Shown here: one piece after another, positions 42,284 through 53,447 of the stretch
Layout of the letters: every line of letters starts with the position of its first letter
Numbering within the stretch: position 1 is the first letter of the stretch
Source: Thermohalobaculum sp039027855
GTDB lineage: Bacteria; Pseudomonadota; Alphaproteobacteria; Rhodobacterales; Rhodobacteraceae
Length of the DNA stretch: 64,000 nucleotides
Assembly: GCA_039027855.1 (NCBI GenBank)
Contig: JBCCJI010000006.1
Span: 114,066-178,065, forward strand
Direction of reading: 5' to 3'
Notes under the pieces: generated by a model
The model's input: only the letters and a program-made list of their open reading frames with translations
Database searches by the model: none
What the model was told of the DNA's origin: nothing
Translations under genes and position numbers: made by a program

Positions 42284-43546
42284 ATGCCCTTCAATTCCAG
42301 CTCGGGTGGCGGTGGCCCCTGGGGCGGCGGATCGCGGAATTCTGGCGGCGGCGGTGGCCGCGGCCCATGGGGCGGCGGTCCGAACGGCGGCGGTGGCGGA
42401 GGTGGCGGCGGCCAGGGTGGCGGCCAAGGGCCCGATCTCGACGACCTGCTGCGCAAGGGCCGCGAACAGTTGCGTGTCGTCCTTGGCGGTAAGGGTGGCG
42501 GCGTTGGCGGCGGTGGCGGCCCGCTCGACGGGTTTGAGCGCTATTTGCCCTACGGCATCGGCGCGATTGCCCTCATCACGTGGGCGATGATGTCCTTCTA
42601 CCGGGTCGAAACCGGCCAGCAGTCGGTGGAACTGCTGTTCGGTGAGTACTCCGACACGGGGACCGAGGGTCTGAACTTCGCGCCCTGGCCGATTGTCACG
42701 CATGAGATCGTCGAGAGCGAGCTGGAGCGGGTGGTCGATATCGGCACCGACAGGACGGGCGACCGCGGGTTGATGCTGACGGGTGACGAGAACATCGTCG
42801 ATATCGATTTCTCGGTGGTGTGGAACGTGGCAAGCCCGCAGGAGTTCCTCTTCAACCTGGCTGAGCCCGACGACACCATCAAAGCGGTGAGCGAATCGGC
42901 CATGCGTGAAGTGATCTCACGCAGCGAATTGCGCCCGATCCTGAGCCGTGATCGTGCTGTGATCGCCAACGAGGTCACAGGCCTTATTCAAAGTACGCTG
43001 AATGAGTACGAGGCCGGCGTGAATGTCGTGCGCGTGATCTTCGATGATGCCGATCCCCCGCCCGAAGTGCTCGACGCATTCCGTGACGTGCAGGCGGCCG
43101 AGCAGGACCGTGACACCGAGGAAAAGCGCGCCGACGCCTACGCGAACGAAAAGCTCGCCGGCGCCCGTGGTCAGGTGGCGGAGATCATGCAGGCCGCCGA
43201 GGGCTACCGTGCCCAGGTCGTGAACGAGGCCCGCGGTGAAGCCGCGCGCTTTACCTCGGTCTACGAGGAATACGCCAATGCGCCCGAGGTTACCCGCAAG
43301 CGCCTTTACATCGAAACGATGGAGCGCGTGCTTGGTGATGTCGACAAGGTGCTGATCGACGAGAGCGTGACTGGCGGTGGCGGTGGCCAGGGCGTGGTGC
43401 CCTTCCTGCCGCTGAACGAGCTCAGCCGCGGTCGCGGCGGCTCGCGGTCGGAGGCGCAGCCGCGCTCGCGCTCGGGCTCCGGCGGCACGGTCGGCCGAGG
43501 GCCGGCCAGTGTCAGCACGATCACGCCGGCGACGGGGGGGAACTGA
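42284..43546 (+). CDS. hflK: Membrane protease modulator HflK
   Basis: SPFH-family membrane protein that with HflC forms a large assembly around the FtsH protease. 420 aa from the ATG at 42284, which follows CGGAGG; earlier in-frame starts lack support. The N-terminal about 75 residues are Gly-rich (GGGGPWGGGSRNSGGGGG), then a transmembrane helix (YGIGAIALITWAMMSFY, about 89-105). The SPFH domain follows (VETGQQSVELLFGEYSDTGT, GLNFAPWPIV, EVISRSELRPILSRDR) and a coiled coil (QAAEQDRDTEEKRADAYA). A low-complexity Gly/Pro/Arg tail ends the protein. One base separates it from hflC. Confidence 0.95.
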   Translation: MPFNSSSGGGGPWGGGSRNSGGGGGRGPWGGGPNGGGGGGGGGQGGGQGPDLDDLLRKGREQLRVVLGGKGGGVGGGGGPLDGFERYLPYGIGAIALITWAMMSFYRVETGQQSVELLFGEYSDTGTEGLNFAPWPIVTHEIVESELERVVDIGTDRTGDRGLMLTGDENIVDIDFSVVWNVASPQEFLFNLAEPDDTIKAVSESAMREVISRSELRPILSRDRAVIANEVTGLIQSTLNEYEAGVNVVRVIFDDADPPPEVLDAFRDVQAAEQDRDTEEKRADAYANEKLAGARGQVAEIMQAAEGYRAQVVNEARGEAARFTSVYEEYANAPEVTRKRLYIETMERVLGDVDKVLIDESVTGGGGGQGVVPFLPLNELSRGRGGSRSEAQPRSRSGSGGTVGRGPASVSTITPATGGN

Positions 43547-43547
43547 G

Positions 43548-44594
43548 ATGTCGCGCTGGATTCCAATCAGCGGTGCGATCGTCGCGCTTCTCGCGGTGGT
43601 TCTCTACACAGCCGCCTTCAAGGTCGACGAGCGCAAGCAGGGACTTGTGCTGCAGTTCGGCCAGGTGGTGCGCATCGCGGATGAGCCGGGGCTCTACTTC
43701 AAGGTGCCTCTCATCCAGGAGGTCGCGTTTTACGAGGACCGCATCCTGCCGGTCGAGACCTCGGAGCTTGAGGTCACGCCAGCGGATGAGCGGCGCCTCG
43801 TTGTCGACGCCTTCGCGCGCTGGCGGATCGCCGATATCGTCCGCTTCCGTCAGTCAGTGGGCGATGAGCGTCGTGCCCGCCAGCGGCTGAGCCAGATCCT
43901 GAACGACAGTCTTCGTCAGGTGCTTGGCTCGGTGCCGCAGGCCGACGTGCTCAGCCCCGAGCGTCAGGTGCTGATGACCCGCATCCGCGATGTCGCGCGG
44001 GGGCAGGCCTTGGCTTTCGGGGTGGAGGTCGTCGACGTCCGCATCCGGCGAGCCGATTTGCCGGCGCAGAACCTACAGGCCACCTTCGACCGTATGCAGG
44101 CAGAGCGTGCGCGAGAGGCGGCGGATGAGCGGGCCCGGGGCCGCGAGCGGGCGCAGGAGGTTCGCGCCACCGCCGATCGCGAGGCAACCGAGCTGGTCTC
44201 CGACGCGCAGCGCCGGGCCGAGGTGATCCGCGGTGAGGCCGATGCCGAGCGGAACCGGGTCTTCGCCGAGGCGTTCTCGCGCGATCCTGAATTCTTCGCC
44301 TTCTATCGTTCGCTGACCGCCTATGAGCGGGCCTTGACCGGCAATAACTCGACCATGGTGATGGCGCCGAATTCGGAGTTCTTCGATTACCTGCGCTCCG
44401 ACGCAAGGGTCCCGGTGGATCCGACGCTGGCCACCACAGTCTCAGTCGCCGCGCCGGTGCCGGCCGGCGAAGGTGACGGCGATGCCTCGACCGCGACCGA
44501 GGAAGCGCTGCAGGCGGCCGAGCCGGTCGATCCCGAGGCGGTCGCGCCGTCCGAGGACGACACCGGCCAAGCCGAGCCCGAGACAGTCGAGTAA
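43548..44594 (+). CDS. hflC: Membrane protease modulator HflC
   Basis: SPFH partner of HflK. 348 aa; the ATG at 43548 lies two bases after the hflK TGA, with a G-run upstream inside hflK as ribosome-binding site. An N-terminal transmembrane helix (ISGAIVALLAVVLYTAAF) precedes the SPFH domain: ERKQGLVLQFGQVVRIADEP, GLYFKVPLIQEVAFYEDRIL, DAFARWRIADIVRFRQSV and a coiled coil (ERAREAADERARGRERAQEV). SRDPEFFAFYRSLTAYERAL is the C-terminal HflC signature. An Ala/Glu/Pro-rich tail of about 50 residues follows, longer than in E. coli. Confidence 0.96.
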   Translation: MSRWIPISGAIVALLAVVLYTAAFKVDERKQGLVLQFGQVVRIADEPGLYFKVPLIQEVAFYEDRILPVETSELEVTPADERRLVVDAFARWRIADIVRFRQSVGDERRARQRLSQILNDSLRQVLGSVPQADVLSPERQVLMTRIRDVARGQALAFGVEVVDVRIRRADLPAQNLQATFDRMQAERAREAADERARGRERAQEVRATADREATELVSDAQRRAEVIRGEADAERNRVFAEAFSRDPEFFAFYRSLTAYERALTGNNSTMVMAPNSEFFDYLRSDARVPVDPTLATTVSVAAPVPAGEGDGDASTATEEALQAAEPVDPEAVAPSEDDTGQAEPETVE

Positions 44595-44599
44595 CCCAA

Positions 44600-44629
44600 C
44601 CGCGGGGCCGGATCACACCGGCCCCGCGG
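44600..44629. terminator. Perfect 12-bp hairpin between hflC and DUF2065 gene
   Basis: CCGCGGGGCCGG (44600-44611), loop ATCACA, CCGGCCCCGCGG (44618-44629), starting 6 nt after the hflC stop. Very stable, but with no T-run on either side. It may be an RNA 3'-end stabiliser or a partial terminator within the operon. Confidence 0.7.
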
Positions 44630-44710
44630 CCTCACTGACTGCCGCCCGCGCGTCCGACGACGCGAGGGCGCACCTCACCCGACGAGATCGCAAGGCCAGG
44701 CTGCACCGCC

Positions 44711-44902
44711 ATGTCCGATCTGTTCGCCGCCATCGCTCTCTTGGCCGTGATCGAGGGAATGGCGCTTATCCTGTTTGCATCTTCTTTCCCCGACTATCTG
44801 AAGCAGGTGGCGGCCCTGACAGCCGAACAGCGCCGTTGGCTCGGTCTCGCTCTCGCAGCGGTGGGGGTGACGGCCTATCTGGCGGTCAGAGGTTTTGCCT
44901 GA
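44711..44902 (+). CDS. DUF2065 family small membrane protein
   Basis: Protein of 63 aa with two transmembrane helices (LFAAIALLAVIEGMALILFA; WLGLALAAVGVTAYLAVRGF) joined by FPDYLKQVAALTAEQRR. DUF2065 genes characteristically follow hflK-hflC, as here. The family's function is not known to me; association with the FtsH-HflKC complex is inference from synteny. Confidence 0.92.
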   Translation: MSDLFAAIALLAVIEGMALILFASSFPDYLKQVAALTAEQRRWLGLALAAVGVTAYLAVRGFA

Positions 44903-45054
44903 CATGGTGGTATTCGGGCTGTCGTTGCACCGGCGCCCGGGGATCATGTGTGGCAACGTATCGACGGCGCCGGAAACCCGGCGCGTAGGATGCGCGAAGA
45001 CAGGATGACAGCAGCCGGCACACGGCTGCGCTAGAGGTTGAGAGGAGAGCACCG

Positions 45055-46601
<1,547 letters not shown>

Positions 46602-46602
<1 letters not shown>

Positions 46603-48431
46603 TGCGCGGCGACTTCCGCCATCTATTCCGGCGCATGGGAGAAGCGCCGGATGCTGGCATCCCGGAGGATGGTGCCCTCGATCCCAGGGCGCACGATCCC
46701 AGTGGGCACGATCCCAGTGGGCACGATCCCAGTGGGCACGATCCCAGTGGGCACGATCCCAGTGGGCACGATCCCAGGGGGCACGATGCAAGGGGCCCCG
46801 ATCCTGGGGTGTCTAATGGTCCGGGCGCCGGGGCCGGACTCGCAGGCGTCAAGGTGCCGCCCGCCGCCACGCCTCCACCTCCGCTCGAAACCACGTCACT
46901 TGCACCGCTCGCAGCACCACCCCCTCCCCCCTCTGCGCGACCGTTGTCGACCGACGACCAAACGGTACCTGCCGGCCGGGTCCACGATGTCTGGCATGGA
47001 ACCGGTGATGAGCCCCCGCTCTCGGCTGCCCTCAGTGCGCCGGCGACAGCTTCCCCATCCGACGGCGCGCCAGATCCTGATAGCGCATTGCCGTTTGACG
47101 CGGCAATCTCCAAGGACCCGGTTCCCGCTCAGAAACCCGGTCAGAGACCCGCGCAAAGACCCGCTCTGAACATGGCACAGGGATCGCCCGAGGCTTTAGG
47201 CGGCGATGTGTGGGGTGCGCGGGGCATGGCCAGCAACCCTCGGCGGCCGCGCCTATCGCGTACTGCCGAGGGGCTGCTGGGTTCGGAGGGCGATGACGGG
47301 TGGGGCCTGTTCCACCGCGCCCGGTCGATGGCGGCGTCGGGGCGCAAGGTCATCAACCTCGCGGTCGGTGAGCACGATCGCCGCGCTGATGACGAGGTAG
47401 TCGCGGCTCTGGTGATGGCGGCCGAGAGCGGGCCGCATGGCTATGGGTCGATCACTGGGCGGCCGAGCCTGCGTGCCGCGGTGGCCGAGCGGCTGTCACG
47501 CCATGGCGGCCCCGCCATCGCGCCGGAAGGCGTGCATATCACCATGGGATGCCAGGCGGCGCTCTTGCTCGCGATGCAGCTGGTCCTCGATCCCGATGAC
47601 GAATGCCTGCTGATCGATCCCTACTACGCCACCTACCCACAGACGGTGCGCGCAGCGGGCGCCCGGCCGGTGGTGGTGCCTGCCGATCCCCGCGCCGGGT
47701 TCCAGCCCGATCCCGCTGCCGTCGACGCCGCTATCGGGCCGAACACCCGTGCGCTCCTGCTGAACACCCCCAACAATCCAACCGGCGCTGTGTACAGCTA
47801 TGCCTGTCTCACCGCGGTTGCCGAGGTCGCGCGGGCGCGCGGGCTCTGGCTGATTTCCGACGAGGTCTACGACGGGCTGGTGCATCGCGGCGCGCATGTG
47901 AGCCCACGCAGTCTCCCCGGCATGGCCGATCAGGTGCTGTTGGCGGGCTCGCTGTCCAAGAGCTACGCCATGACGGGCTGGCGCGTCGGTTGGCTGGCGG
48001 GCCCGCCCGAGGTCATTGCCCGGGCCGCAGACTTCGCGGTGGCGAGCACCTATGGCGTACCGCCTTTCCTGCAGAGCGCCGCGGAGGTCGCGCTGCGCGA
48101 AGGCGCTGCCATCGAAGCCTCCATCGCGGCCGAGACCGCGGTCCGGGGCGAGGCGTTGATCGCGGCCCTGCCCGAGGATGGTTCGGTGCATGCCCTGCCA
48201 CCCGATGGCGCGATGTATGCGATGCTGGATGTGCGCGAGGCGGGTCAGCCTGCGCGCGTGGTGGCCGAGCGCCTGCTCGACGAATACGGCATCGCGACGA
48301 TGCCGGGTGAGAGCTTCGGCGCGGCAGCCGAGGGCCATCTGCGCCTTGCCCTCGTCGCGCCAGCCGAGGAGATGGCGCGTGTCGCCAAGGCCGTCACCAT
48401 GACGGTGAGGGCACTCCGCCAGGGCCGCTGA
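46602..48431 (+). CDS. PLP-dependent class I/II aminotransferase with repeat-bearing N-terminal extension
   Basis: 609 aa. Residues about 209-609 are a fold-type I aminotransferase: VINLAVGEHDRRADDEV, HGYGSITGRPSLRAAVAERL, LLNTPNNPTGAVYS, ISDEVYDGLVHRG, and the PLP lysine in LLAGSLSKSYAMTGWRVGW. It ends with the small domain (YGIATMPGESFGAAAEGHLR). Such enzymes typically act on aspartate or aromatic/branched amino acids; the substrate is unknown. Residues 1-208 are an unusual disordered extension with a GHDPS pentapeptide repeated five times, then Pro/Ala-rich sequence. The ATG at 46602 overlaps the degP stop; translation could instead begin at 47226 (MASNPRRPRL), but no good ribosome-binding site is seen there. 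Confidence 0.85.
46692..46796 (+). repeat. 15-bp coding minisatellite (GHDPS repeat)
   Basis: Five exact tandem copies of CACGATCCCAGTGGG (46692-46766) and two diverged copies to 46796. The length is a multiple of three, so copy changes keep the aminotransferase frame. Confidence 0.95.
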
Positions 48432-48451
48432 GACCGAGTTAATCCAGCGGA

Positions 48452-48607
48452 ATCGCGGCTGGTCGCCGCGATGGAGTCTTGTTGGGGCGCGGGGTCGGGT
48501 GCATCGCGAAGGTGTCGGCCAGTACGCGCTTGGCAGCGGTTTCGATCTGGGCTGGGCAAACGCCGCCAGGGCTTTTTCGCCAGCCTTGGCAGGCGCCTGA
48601 CCCTAAC
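48452..48607 (+). repeat. Three-hairpin intergenic repeat, copy 6 (degenerate)
   Basis: Hairpin 1 is perfect (ATCGCGGC-TGGTC-GCCGCGAT, 48452-48472) and starts 20 nt after the aminotransferase stop. Hairpin 2 is decayed: GGGCTGGGCAAACGCC in place of GGCTGGGGAGAAGCC. Hairpin 3 is reduced to a remnant ending TGACCC. It shows that hairpin 1 alone can persist. Confidence 0.75.
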
Positions 48608-48635
48608 ACGGAGACGCGGGCGGTCTCACGTTGCT

Positions 48636-48674
48636 GGTGCCCGTGACTGGTGCCCGTGACTGGTGCCCGCGACT
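48636..48674. repeat. 13-bp tandem repeat before hrpB
   Basis: Three units of GGTGCCCGTGACT, the third with one change. It lies between repeat copy 6 and the 3' end of the minus-strand hrpB gene. Confidence 0.9.
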
Positions 48675-48727
48675 GGGGCGATAGTGTATCCGGCACGACG
48701 CCCGCGCGTGGCGCCCGCGCGGCATTC

Positions 48728-51295
48728 TCATGGGGCGCGGGGCTTCGCGCGCCGTGTCGGCGTGGCCTCGGCCGGGTTTTCGGGCCAGGGGTGGCGGGGG
48801 TAGCGGGCGCGCATGTCCTTGCGCACATCGGCGTAGGAGCGCGCCCAGAAACCCGGCAGGTCCCGCGTCGTCTGCACCGGGCGGCCCGCCGGCGACAGCA
48901 GTTCCAGCACCAGCGGTCGCGGCGGCGCGCCGATGGTGGGATGGCGTGTCTCGCCGAAAAGCGCCTGCACCCGGATCGGCAGCGTCGGTTCCTCGCGGCT
49001 GTAGTCGATCGCCGCCTTCTCGCCGAGCGGTGTGATGATATGCGCAGGCGCGGCGCGGTCGATCTCAGCCAGGCGCATGTGCCCGAGATAGGTCTCCAGC
49101 GCGAGGGATAGGGTGGCCGGCGCGATCGCCTCGAGCGTTGTTTCGCGGTCGAGGAAGGGCAAGAGCCACGCCTCTGCGGTCATCGCCAGGGCATCGTCGG
49201 TGAGATCGGGCAGGTCGCTCTGCCGACCGGCGGCGGCCCCGACACGCACCAGCCACCCGACCCGCTGGCGAAGCGCCACGGCGCCCTTTGGCCAGGCGAG
49301 CAAGGCGGCGGATGCCTGGCCGCCGAGATCGGCAAGGCCTTCGCAAAGCGCGCGGCCAAGCACATCGGGCGGCGCCCCGCGCCATTGGTTGGCATCGAGG
49401 ATCAGCGCGTCGAGCCTGCGCCTGGTCTCGGCCTCGACCCGGCGGTGGCGGCGCGACCAGCTCGCGGTCTGTTCGGTGACGATCCGTGGGCCGTGGCGGT
49501 TCTCCAACGCGTTCTGGTCGAGGGCGGCGGCACGGCGGATGCGGGCATCGGCACCCCGGTCGTCGACGTCGAGGGCGAGAATCATGTCTTGAGCGGCAAG
49601 GGCGTCGTCGGGCGCCAACGCGGCACCCCGGCCATTGGCCAGCAGGTAACGCGCGCCCGACGCGGGTACCGGCCCCGGCCGGCGGCGCGCGATGCGGTCG
49701 GGAAAGGCGAGGCTCAACCAGTCGCCCGCCTCGCCGACAGGACAGGGCGCGGTCTTGGCCTTGGCGGTCGCCCCCACGGCGCGTTCCAGGCGCTCGGCCT
49801 CGGCGGCGATGCGCAACAATGCCTCGCGCGCGGCGCCTGTCGGGTTCTCCAGCGCGCGGAGGCTGGGCTCGATATCGGCGCCGCCGGGCAGCGGTGCGCG
49901 CGCCTCGACCAGCGCGGCGAGCCGTGCTGCGAGCCGGCCCCGCCCTGCCTCGGCCGCGCTCAGCACCATATGCGCGAGGCGTGGATGCGCCGGGAACAGC
50001 GCCACAGCGCGGCCATGCGCCGTGGCACCACCCGCCCTGTCGAGTGCACCGAGGCGGGCAAGAAGGGCCCGCGCCTCGTTCAGCGCCGGCGCGGGCGGTG
50101 GGTCGAGAAAAGGCAGCGCGCCGGGATCATCAGCTCCCCAGGCCGCGAGTTCGAGCGCGAGCGCCGCCAGATCGGCGGTCAGGATCTCGGGCGGTGACGC
50201 TGCGGGCAGAGCGCCTTGCTCGCCCGTCGTCCAGAGCCGGAGGCACTGGCCCGGGCCGAGCCGCCCGGCCCGGCCGCGCCGCTGATCGGCCTCGGCCCGA
50301 CTGACCGGACGCGTCACCAGGCGGGGCAGGCCGGTGGCGGGGTTAACCTCGGCCCGTCGCGCGCGCCCGGCATCGACCACGATGCGCACGCCTTCCACCG
50401 TCAGCGAGGTCTCGGCGATGGCGGTGGAGAGCACCACCCGGCGGCAGCCGTCGCCATCGCGCATCAGGGCGCGGCGCTGTTCGGCAAACGGAAGTTGGCC
50501 GTGCAGCGGCACAATCGCGACCTCGGGCAGGCGCGGGGCGAGTGCCGAGGCCACGCGTCGGATCTCACCCGCCCCGGGCAAGAAGACCAGCGCGTCCCCC
50601 TGTTCGGTTTCTTGCGTAACCGCACCGTCGGTCATCAGTGCAGCGACTTCCTCGGCCACGCGGTCCTCGAAGCGGGGTGGGCGGCCGCGCCCCGGAGGAG
50701 GGAGCAGCGGGCGGTCGAGCCAGCGGGTCTCGACCGGGTGCAGGCGCCCCGCGCTTTCGATGACCGGCGCATCGTTCATGAGGCGCGCAAAGCGCGCGGT
50801 GTCCAGGGTGGCGGACATCGCGATGATGCGCAGATCGTCGCGGAGGGCGCTTTGGACCTCGAGGGTGAGCGCCATGCCGAGATCGGCGTGGATCGAGCGC
50901 TCGTGCACCTCGTCGAAGATCACGCAGGCCACGCCCTCTAGCGCGGGGTCGGTCTGCAGCATGCGGGTGAGGATACCCTCGGTCACGACCTCGATGCGGG
51001 TCGCAGGGCCGATGCGTGTGTCGCCGCGTATGCGGTAGCCCACGGATTTGCCGACCGGCTCGCCGGTCTCGGCCGCGATCCGCTCGGCCGCGGCGCGGGC
51101 GGCGACGCGGCGCGGCTCTAGCATCAGAATACGCCGGCCGGTGGTCCAGGGCGCTGCGGCGACCGCGGGGGGTACGCGGGTGGTCTTGCCGGCCCCCGGG
51201 GGTGCCGCCAGCACAGCGCATGGGCGCTTGGTCAGGGCCTGCAGCAGGGCGGGCAGGGCGGTGTCGATGGGCAGGGGGGCAGGGGTTCCGCTCAT
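48728..51295 (-). CDS. hrpB: ATP-dependent helicase HrpB
   Basis: DEAH/DExH-box helicase family of uncertain cellular role in bacteria. 855 aa from the ATG at 51295 (MSGTPAPLPIDTALPALL); the frame is open further upstream without support. Seen: Walker A VLAAPPGAGKTTRVPPAV (about 30-47), MLEPRRVAARAAAERI, VTEGILTRML, DEVH box VIFDEVHERSIHADLG, MSATLDTARFA, VVLSTAIAETSLTVEGVRIV and QRRGRAGRLGPGQCLRLWT (motif VI). The HrpB-specific C-terminal domain ends with ELLSPAGRPVQTTRDLPGFW. Length is slightly above E. coli HrpB. Confidence 0.95.
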   Translation of the reverse strand: MSGTPAPLPIDTALPALLQALTKRPCAVLAAPPGAGKTTRVPPAVAAAPWTTGRRILMLEPRRVAARAAAERIAAETGEPVGKSVGYRIRGDTRIGPATRIEVVTEGILTRMLQTDPALEGVACVIFDEVHERSIHADLGMALTLEVQSALRDDLRIIAMSATLDTARFARLMNDAPVIESAGRLHPVETRWLDRPLLPPPGRGRPPRFEDRVAEEVAALMTDGAVTQETEQGDALVFLPGAGEIRRVASALAPRLPEVAIVPLHGQLPFAEQRRALMRDGDGCRRVVLSTAIAETSLTVEGVRIVVDAGRARRAEVNPATGLPRLVTRPVSRAEADQRRGRAGRLGPGQCLRLWTTGEQGALPAASPPEILTADLAALALELAAWGADDPGALPFLDPPPAPALNEARALLARLGALDRAGGATAHGRAVALFPAHPRLAHMVLSAAEAGRGRLAARLAALVEARAPLPGGADIEPSLRALENPTGAAREALLRIAAEAERLERAVGATAKAKTAPCPVGEAGDWLSLAFPDRIARRRPGPVPASGARYLLANGRGAALAPDDALAAQDMILALDVDDRGADARIRRAAALDQNALENRHGPRIVTEQTASWSRRHRRVEAETRRRLDALILDANQWRGAPPDVLGRALCEGLADLGGQASAALLAWPKGAVALRQRVGWLVRVGAAAGRQSDLPDLTDDALAMTAEAWLLPFLDRETTLEAIAPATLSLALETYLGHMRLAEIDRAAPAHIITPLGEKAAIDYSREEPTLPIRVQALFGETRHPTIGAPPRPLVLELLSPAGRPVQTTRDLPGFWARSYADVRKDMRARYPRHPWPENPAEATPTRRAKPRAP

Positions 51296-51378
51296 GCCCT
51301 CGGATAGCGCGCGGCCAGCACCGAGGCGAGGGCTCTTGGGCGAAGGCGCTTCACGACGCGGGCCGGGCGTCGCGGCGC

Positions 51379-52173
51379 TCAGCCCTCCTCGCGCATGATC
51401 ACCGCGGTGCCTAGCGGTGACTGGCCTGCGGCGCGTACAAGCTGCCACAGCCCGTCCGCTCCCTCGGCGAAAGTCACGCGGAAGGGGAAGGGCGGTTCTT
51501 CCAGCAGTCTCGGTTTGAAGCCGCCTAGCCGGCGGTAGGTCGCCTCGCAACTGATGGTGCCGTCGGTCCCTGGGCCTTCCGGCTCGGCCAGGGCCACGGC
51601 AAAGCGGCGGCGGGCATCGAAGACGCGTATCTCGCGGTCGCAGAGCGTGCCGGCCTCCTGCGCGCCGAAGATCGACAGGATAGCCGAGAGCGGGTCGAGC
51701 GCATCGGTCTGTGTCGCCGGGTCGATGGCCCAATTGCGCCTGTCATAGGGCGGCTCGGCCCGCACCGACGGCGCGGCGCCAATGTAGTCGATCGCCACGC
51801 GGCGCACGTCGTCCTCGTCGGTCGAGGTCGAGCGGTAGCGCCGCGGCGCCAGACCGCCATGGGTGCCGATCAGGCCCACGTCGCCCTCGACCTCTGCCTC
51901 GATCCCCGCTTCGCGGAAGGCGCGCACGACGCCGGTTGTCGCGATCGACGCCTCGACGCGGTAGCGGCGGTCGTCGCGCCCGGCATCCAGGGTCAGCCGC
52001 GCCGCCGTCATGCCCCCCACTTTCAGGACAAAGGTGCCGTCGAGCGCGCGTCCGGGGGCGACCCGCTTTTCAGTGATCGCGGCGGTCGCAGGCGGCGTTG
52101 ACGGCGAGAACCCGGTAACGGCAGCCACGGTGAGCGCTATCAGGGCGATCAGACTGAAAAGGCGTCGCGGCAT
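51379..52173 (-). CDS. DUF3108 family exported protein (copy A)
   Basis: Protein of 264 aa from the ATG at 52173. Signal peptide: LFSLIALIALTVAAVTGF, possible cleavage after ATAAI. The mature part shows the DUF3108 pattern: GTFVLKVGGMTAARLTLDAG, RYRVEASIATTGVVRAFREA, DALDPLSAILSIF, LCDREIRVFDARRRFAVALA and a late CEATYRRLGGFKP. A two-cysteine arrangement (LCDREI; ISCEATY) recurs in copy B at 53448-54218. DUF3108 proteins are periplasmic beta-rich proteins of unknown function. It is upstream of hrpB on the same strand (83 bp). Confidence 0.88.
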   Translation of the reverse strand: MPRRLFSLIALIALTVAAVTGFSPSTPPATAAITEKRVAPGRALDGTFVLKVGGMTAARLTLDAGRDDRRYRVEASIATTGVVRAFREAGIEAEVEGDVGLIGTHGGLAPRRYRSTSTDEDDVRRVAIDYIGAAPSVRAEPPYDRRNWAIDPATQTDALDPLSAILSIFGAQEAGTLCDREIRVFDARRRFAVALAEPEGPGTDGTISCEATYRRLGGFKPRLLEEPPFPFRVTFAEGADGLWQLVRAAGQSPLGTAVIMREEG

Positions 52174-52350
52174 GGTCGATATCCTGCAGCCTGTGTTCCG
52201 AAAATCGCCGGCTGGCAGGAAGGGTAGGCGGGTTAACCGTTCATGCAATCATGATCAGGGTCATTTGCCGCGACGCGGGGGCGCGGCTAGAGAGCATGCT
52301 GTACGGGGCCGGCGCCAGGGGGTGACCGGCGCCACCAGACGAGAGGTGCG

Positions 52351-53424
52351 ATGACCGCCGACACGCATCCGGGCCCGGGCATGACCGCTGACCATGCCAT
52401 GATGGCGACGGGGACAAGGATGGGAACACGATCGGCCGCCCGGGTCGAGGCGATGGCTGCGCGCGTGATGGCCGGGGAGCGGCGGGCGCTGGCGCAAGCC
52501 ATCACCCTGGTCGAGAGCACCAACCCCGCTCACAGACCCGAGGCAGCGGCGCTGCTCGCAGCACTGAGCCCCCATGCCGGTGGTGCGCGGCGGATCGGGC
52601 TGAGCGGCACACCGGGCGTCGGCAAATCTAGCTTTGTCGAGACGCTGGGCACGCGGTTGACGGCGGCGGGGCACCGGGTGGCGGTGCTGGCGGTCGACCC
52701 GTCCTCGGCGCGCACCGGTGGCTCGATCCTCGGCGACAAGACGCGGATGGATCGTCTGTCGCGCGATCCCTCTGCTTACATCCGCCCCTCGCCCGCCGGG
52801 CGCGAGCTTGGCGGTGTCGCCCGGCGCACCCGCGAGGCGATCACCGTCGTCGAGGCCGGCGGCTTCGACACCGTGCTGGTCGAGACCGTCGGCGTGGGTC
52901 AGTCCGAGGCGGCGGTGGCCGAGATGACCGATGTCTTTCTGCTGTTGCTCGCGCCGGGCGGCGGGGACGAGCTGCAAGGGGTCAAGCGCGGCATCATGGA
53001 GATCGCCGATATCATCGTCATCAACAAGGCCGACGGCACGCTCAAGCCACAGGCTGAAAGGACGCGCGCCGACTACCAGGGCGCGCTCGGCCTGATGCGC
53101 CAGCGGCAGGGCGATGCCCCGGGCTATCCGGTGGCGCTTACCGCTTCTGCGGCGACGGGGGAGGGCGTCGATGCGGTGTGGGAGCAGGTGACGGGCCTGG
53201 TCGATTGGCGTCTGGCCGAGGGCTGGCAGGCCAGGCGCCGCGCCGCGCAGGCGGATGCCTGGTTCCGTGCTGCGCTTGAGCGGGGGCTGATCGAACGGGT
53301 GCATGCTGACACGGCGATGGCCGAGGCACTGGCCTCGATGCGCATCGCGGTGTCGGCGGGGCGTCTCCCCCCCGATGCCGCGGCCGAGGCGTTGGTGGCG
53401 CGGCTTAGGCTGGCGATGGCGTAA
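52351..53424 (+). CDS. meaB: MeaB/ArgK-family GTPase (methylmalonyl-CoA mutase chaperone)
   Basis: G3E-type P-loop GTPase. The family protects and reloads adenosylcobalamin-dependent methylmalonyl-CoA mutase. About 357 aa. Seen: RRIGLSGTPGVGKSSFVETL (Walker A, about 81-100), VLAVDPSSARTGGSILGDKTRM, YIRPSPAGRELGGVARRTRE, VLVETVGVGQSEAAVAEM, LAPGGGDELQGVKRGIMEIAD and the base-specificity motif NKAD. The start may be the ATG at 52351 or one of several in-frame ATGs in the Met-rich first 24 residues. No mutase gene (mcm) lies in the window. It is flanked by two DUF3108 genes on the opposite strand. Confidence 0.94.
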   Translation: MTADTHPGPGMTADHAMMATGTRMGTRSAARVEAMAARVMAGERRALAQAITLVESTNPAHRPEAAALLAALSPHAGGARRIGLSGTPGVGKSSFVETLGTRLTAAGHRVAVLAVDPSSARTGGSILGDKTRMDRLSRDPSAYIRPSPAGRELGGVARRTREAITVVEAGGFDTVLVETVGVGQSEAAVAEMTDVFLLLLAPGGGDELQGVKRGIMEIADIIVINKADGTLKPQAERTRADYQGALGLMRQRQGDAPGYPVALTASAATGEGVDAVWEQVTGLVDWRLAEGWQARRRAAQADAWFRAALERGLIERVHADTAMAEALASMRIAVSAGRLPPDAAAEALVARLRLAMA

Positions 53425-53447
53425 GCCCGACGCCCAATCGCCGATCC

